A stretch of DNA of 40,847 nucleotides from Planctomycetota bacterium (GTDB taxonomy: Bacteria; Planctomycetota; Planctomycetia; Pirellulales; Pirellulaceae): the NCBI GenBank assembly GCA_963204995.1, contig CAUJKL010000820.1:1-40847 (forward strand), given 5' to 3'. The notes beneath the pieces were generated by a model, which saw only the letters and a list, made by a program, of their open reading frames with translations, was not told the DNA's origin and did not search any database. A program made the translations under genes and the position numbers. This document shows positions 36,561 to 40,847 of this stretch, in pieces. Position 1 is the first letter of the stretch. Every line of letters begins with the position of its first letter.

Positions 36561-38027
36561 CTAGAGTTCCGGAATCGGATCGTTGGCACCGACGTCTTCG
36601 CCCTCCCAGTTCACGTTGCCGTTTTCGTAGATCAGAATGCGACTTGCACTGCCGGGAGCGGGCTTCGCGCTTGACTTCGGCATCTGCGACCGATGCTCCG
36701 CGAGAATCGTTGCGAACTGCGGATCAGCTGCCAGGTTCTTCCACTCGTTCGGATCCTTCCGCATGTCGTACAATTCTTCCGAGCCATCGGCATAGTGAAT
36801 GTATCGCCAGTGCTCACTGCGCACGCCGTGATTGTCATGATTGTGGGTCGTGATCGCGGGCCACTCGCGCGGCGCTTTCGCATCCTTTAATTGCGGCAGC
36901 AGGCTGTGACCTTCGAGTCGATCATTCTTCGTCAAACCACAGAGGTCGATCAATGTCGGATACATATCGAGCAACTCGGCGGGTTTCGTACATCGTTGTC
37001 CTGCGGTGACGCCCGGCCCGGCGAAGATCAGCGGCACGCGAGTTCCATCGTCCCACAATGTGTTCTTTCCCGTAATCTCTTTCTCACCCAAGTGCCAACC
37101 GTGGTCGGACCACAGCACAATAATCGTATTGTCCGCTTTGCCACTCTCCTCCAAGGCGGCGATTACTCGACCAACTTGGCTATCGACGAAACTAGTACAT
37201 GCCAAGTACGAACGAACCAAGTTCTTCCACTCGTTCGCCTCTTGCAGGTACTTCAATCGCACCTCTGGCAGTTTCCAATGGAGATACCAAGAGAATCGCG
37301 GCGTGTCGTCACGATCGTGCGGCTGAATCAGGGGCAGTTGCAGCGATTCTTCCGGATAAAGGTCGAACCACTTTTGCGTCGCGTAGCAAGGAACATGCGG
37401 TAGAAAGAACCCGACCGACATGAAGAAGGGTTCATCGGGCATCGCCTTCAATTGATCGACGGCCCAACTCGCCACTTTCCAGTCGCCTTTGTCTTCGTCT
37501 GCATGCGGAAACACCCCCCAGTCAACAAGCGGGTGAGGATTCGGTGTCGTTTTGACCAGCATCTCTTTCGGACGGACGCCGACGCTGGAGGCAGTGCCAA
37601 TGACATCGAATTCGTTGTCTTGCTTCCCGCGCCCGTAACCGCCGAGATAGATCTTGCCGGTCGTGTAAGTCCGATAGCCGTTGTTGCGTAGATGCTGTGG
37701 CAGGGAGACGATGTCTTTATATTCGTCCAAGGTGCGAAACCAAGGAGCGAGTCCATACACACCCGTCGTGCTTGGCCGCAGCCCCGTCATCAAACTGGTT
37801 CGCGACGGATTGCACAGCGGCGACTGGCAGTGGGCATTGAGAAAAACAGTTCCCTCGCTGGCTAGTCGATCAATGTGCGGAGTTTTCGCTTGTGGGTGTC
37901 CACCCAGGCAGCCGATCCAATCGTTCTGATCATCGATCGCGATGAAAAGAATGTTCGGCTTGTCGGCGGCGACAAGTTGTGAACTTAGTAAGACGCTGAA
38001 CAGCAAGGCAACTGGTAAGCAACGCAT
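36561..38027 (-). CDS. Secreted type I sulfatase (iduronate-2-sulfatase-like)
   Basis: 488 residues. A signal peptide spans about 1-21 (LPVALLFSVLLSSQLVAA). The sulfatase core starts KPNILFIAIDDQNDW with metal-binding D32-D33. The formylglycine site is C72 in LCNPSRTSLMTG, a CxPSR motif with Cys that needs a formylglycine-generating enzyme. Later landmarks are TTGKIYLGG, the FLPHVPCYA segment, SDHGWHLGEKEITGKNTLWD (about 310-329) and a C-terminal EELYDMRKDPNEWKNLA. The ordering fits iduronate-2-sulfatase-like enzymes that desulfate algal or host polysaccharides, very common in planctomycetes. The substrate cannot be told. It is divergent from the cytochrome gene, with about 217 bases between. 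Confidence 0.95.
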   Translation of the reverse strand: MRCLPVALLFSVLLSSQLVAADKPNILFIAIDDQNDWIGCLGGHPQAKTPHIDRLASEGTVFLNAHCQSPLCNPSRTSLMTGLRPSTTGVYGLAPWFRTLDEYKDIVSLPQHLRNNGYRTYTTGKIYLGGYGRGKQDNEFDVIGTASSVGVRPKEMLVKTTPNPHPLVDWGVFPHADEDKGDWKVASWAVDQLKAMPDEPFFMSVGFFLPHVPCYATQKWFDLYPEESLQLPLIQPHDRDDTPRFSWYLHWKLPEVRLKYLQEANEWKNLVRSYLACTSFVDSQVGRVIAALEESGKADNTIIVLWSDHGWHLGEKEITGKNTLWDDGTRVPLIFAGPGVTAGQRCTKPAELLDMYPTLIDLCGLTKNDRLEGHSLLPQLKDAKAPREWPAITTHNHDNHGVRSEHWRYIHYADGSEELYDMRKDPNEWKNLAADPQFATILAEHRSQMPKSSAKPAPGSASRILIYENGNVNWEGEDVGANDPIPEL

Positions 38028-38244
38028 GGTATGAGATCCTCCTCGGCGGTTAGTCTTGAATTAGCATCATACTAGCTGGACAGGCAATGAGCGACTCGTG
38101 CCGCGACAAAGTGCTGGCGTCCGCGCTGCAGTTTTGGCCAACACACCGCGACTCGGCGACAAGCGGTGTGCAAATCGCGGCTCGGCCATTTATACTGGGT
38201 CGAACTTAAAAACATCCTTGCTTCCATCGACGGAGTTTTGCTTT
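38028..38244. promoter_or_regulatory. Divergent promoter region between sulfatase and cytochrome genes
   Basis: 217 bases separate the two divergent starts, so promoters for both must lie here. The plus-strand frame stays open through it, but codes for no family sequence; the secreted protein starts at 38245. No specific operator could be recognised. Confidence 0.4.
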
Positions 38245-40734
38245 ATGCGTCGCGCCCGATTTTCACACTTGATCTACTTCTTTGGCGTCGTGACGCTGTT
38301 TCCGGTTCTTCGTGTCCATGCCGAGAATTCTTTGGCCACCCCCGTCGATCGAATTAGCATCGCCGAAGGCTTTAAAGTCGAGTTGCTTCACACGGTTCGC
38401 TCCGATCGGGAGGGAAGCTGGGTCAATATGACTCCCGATCCGCAGGGGAGATTGATCGTTTCGGATCAGTACGGCAGCCTCTATCGCGTCACACCGGGCA
38501 GCGATGCCGCAACGACCAAGATCGAGAAGCTACCGGTCGACATCGGCGAGGCTCATGGCCTGCTGTGTGCCTTCGACAGCTTGTATGTGATGGTGAACGG
38601 AAACGCTGCCGAGGGCAGCGGCCTGTACCGAGTTCGCGACCCGGACGGCGCCGATCAATACGATGCGGTCAAGTAGCTCCGCAAGATAGCCGGCGCGGGC
38701 GAGCATGGGCCGCACGCGATCGTGCTCAGCCCCGATGGCAAGTCGCTGTATGTGTGCGGCGGGAATCATACGGATCTGCCTAACCCTGAAGAGTCGCGAG
38801 TGCCGCGCAATTGGCAGGAAGACCAACTGCTGCCGCGAATGTGGGACGCTGGCGGACATGCGGTTGGCAAGCTGGCTCCGGGCGGTTGGGTTTGCAAGAC
38901 AGACCCCGAAGGCAAAACTTTCGAGTTAGTTGGCAGCGGCTTTCGCAACGAGTTCGATCTGGCCTTCAATCCCGATGGCGAACTGTTTACCTATGACGCG
39001 GACATGGAGTGGGATATCGGTTCGCCTTGGTATCGCCCAACGCGAGTTTGTCATGTGACCAGCGGCAGCGAGTTCGGTTGGCGTTCGGGCACGGGCAAGT
39101 GGCCCGCCTACTATCCCGACAGCTTGCCTGCCGCGGTTGATATCGGCCCCGGCTCGCCCACGGGAATCGTCTTTGGCACCGGTGCAAAGTTTCCGGCGAA
39201 ATATCAGAAGGCATTGTTTATCTGCGATTGGAGTTTTGGATTGCTCTACGCCGTCCATCTCGATCCGAGCGGGTCGTCGTACACAGGGACGTTCGAGCAG
39301 TTCGCGACCGCATCGCCGTTGCCGCTGACGGATGTCGTGGTGAATCCGAAAGACGGCGCGATGTATTTCACGATCGGCGGTCGACGCACGCAGTCGGGTC
39401 TGTACCGAGTGACTTACGTCGGCAACGAATCGACGGCACCGGTTAGCGGAGCCGATGCTTCGCACGTTGCGGCTCGAGAACTGCGAACCAAGCTCGAATC
39501 GTTTCACGGTGCGGCAAACCCAGCCGCGATCGATGTCGCCTGGCCACAACTCGCGAATCCAGATCGATTCATTCGCTACGCGGCTCGCATAGCGATCGAG
39601 CATCAACCGGTGGCTCAATGGCAAGACAAGGCACTAGCGGAGAGAGACCCCTTGTCGTTAGTGACGGCCATGGTGGCTTTGGCGCGCTGTGGTGAGCCGT
39701 CGGTCGAAAGTCGCATCGTCGATGCACTCGGGCGAGTGGACTGGAACAAGCTTTCGGAGGCCGATCGATTGTCGCTGCTGCGAGCCTACGGACTGACGTT
39801 TGCCCGCCTGGGACCGCCGGATGCTGCCTCGCGCGAAGCGGTTCTCGGTCGCCTCGATAGTCACTTCCCGGCCAAGAGCCGCTCGCTCAACCGCGAATTG
39901 GCGGCCGTGCTGGTGTATCTCGAGGCTCCCCAGGTCGCCGCGCGAACGCTCAAGTTGCTGCTCGCATCGCAAACGCAAGAAGATCAAGTTCAGTACGCCT
40001 TGGTGCTGCGCGCCTTGAAATCGGGATGGACGCTGGACGAGCGTCGTGCCTATTTCACCTGGTTCAACACCACCGGCAGCTTCCGCGGCGGCCATTCGTT
40101 TTCTGGTTTCATCCAGAACATCCGCAATGAGGCAATCGCCTCGCTGGACGATAAGGAGAAGACCTCTCTGGCCGAAATCATCAATGCGAAGCTGGAAGCA
40201 GTCGATCCGAACGCTACTGTGGCGGCTCGCCCGTTCGTCAAGAAGTGGGAAGTCGCTGATTTGCTATCCGCCACCGAAGGCAAGGGGCGCAACTTCGAGC
40301 ATGGTCGCGAGATGTTTGGTGCCGCAGCTTGTTTCAAATGCCATCGCTTCGCCGGTGAAGGCGGGATCATCGGCCCGGATCTGACGGGCGTCGGCAAACG
40401 GTTCAACAACCAATACCTGTTGGAGTCGTTGATCGAGCCAAGCAAAGTCATCTCGGATCAGTATCAAGCCAGCATCTTCTTGACGACCAACGGCCAAACC
40501 ATCATCGGCAAGGTCGCGAATTTGAACGGCGACAAACTGATGGTGATCACAAACATGCTCGAACCCGGCAATTTCACAAACGTTGCCACGGGCGACATCG
40601 AAGAAGTGCAGCCCTCGCGAGTCTCGATGATGCCGAACGGCTTGCTCGATACGCTCGATCAAGAGGAGATTCTTGACTTGTTGGCGTATCTCAAGTCGGG
40701 CGGTGATGCGAGTGATCCGGTGTTCAAGAAGTAG
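38245..40734 (+). pseudogene. Secreted PVC-type sorbosone-dehydrogenase-like/HEAT/cytochrome c protein interrupted by an in-frame TAG
   Basis: From ATG 38245 a signal peptide (about 1-26, ending VLRVHA) leads into a beta-propeller: GFKVELLHTV, GSWVNMTPDPQGRLIVSDQY and YRVRDPDG. Codon 144 is TAG (38674-38676). The same frame then goes on without shift, LRKIAGAGEHGPHAIVLSPD, through the rest of the propeller (GFRNEFDLAFNPDGELFTYD), a HEAT-like middle and a cytochrome c motif CFKCH (C696, C699, H700) before the final LDLLAYLKSGGD. Full length would be 829 codons. A single substitution thus splits an otherwise intact gene; sequencing error, recent decay or readthrough are all possible. The downstream part could restart at 38722 but would lack a signal peptide. 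Confidence 0.85.
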
Positions 40735-40847
40735 GGTGGGCGCGCGCTCACCGACTCGAACAATGGAAGGCACGACCGTCATCACCCGTGTCGAAGGAAC
40801 ATACGGTTGTACTACGATAGGGATCGTCTAGAAAATAACTTCATGGA
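40735..40847. other. Right window edge
   Basis: The last 113 bases after the cytochrome stop hold no recognisable gene or terminator. Confidence 0.3.

Overview
The window looks like chromosomal DNA of a planctomycete, probably near Pirellulales. This is inferred from the GC-rich coding style, a secreted type I sulfatase, a sorbosone-dehydrogenase-like protein with HEAT-like repeats and a C-terminal cytochrome c, and a response regulator with an HDOD domain. No rRNA, tRNA or CRISPR array is visible.

Layout. (1) 1-1319 (-): a membrane-anchored caspase-like protein, cut by the window edge, whose catalytic His and Cys both appear replaced. (2) 1724-21588 (+): a nearly complete type VI secretion system (T6SS) in one direction: tssK, tssL, a shortened tssM, an unknown 127-aa gene, a FliA-like sigma factor, tssA, tssB, two tssC genes, tagJ/impE, tssE, tssF, tssG, tssH (clpV), hcp and vgrG. 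No tssJ is seen, and TssM lacks the large periplasmic part. (3) 21705-29607 (+): an effector and accessory island: a DUF2169 adaptor, a catalytically dead ketoacyl-synthase-like protein, a PAAR-like protein fused to a predicted metzincin protease, a lipoprotein that could be its immunity protein, a DUF6484 protein, a TIGR02270 protein that appears split in two with an FHA domain at the break, and an NlpC/P60-like predicted amidase with an extremely strong ribosome binding site. (4) 29621-35001: a gene graveyard around one intact large gene. The remnants are a TonB-receptor C-terminus, a zinc-ribbon/TIR gene with a nonsense codon and a frameshift, a STAND NTPase fragment and a transposase C-terminus. 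The intact gene (31063-34026) encodes a PfkB-like domain, an AAA+ ATPase and two RyR domains; it is the best candidate for an undescribed system. (5) 35002-40734: an HDOD response regulator (-), a sulfatase (-), and a PVC-type cytochrome/dehydrogenase gene (+) interrupted by one in-frame amber codon.

How the parts fit. TssB/TssC1/TssC2 would form the contractile sheath, Hcp the tube, VgrG plus the DUF4150 PAAR-like protein the spike, TssE/F/G/K the baseplate, TssL/TssM the membrane anchor, and ClpV would recycle the sheath. DUF2169, the dead KAS fold, DUF6484 and TIGR02270 proteins commonly travel with VgrG/PAAR effectors and probably help load them. The sigma factor and the FHA domain suggest transcriptional and phospho-dependent control. 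All domain calls were made by eye from the sequence; no database search was run.
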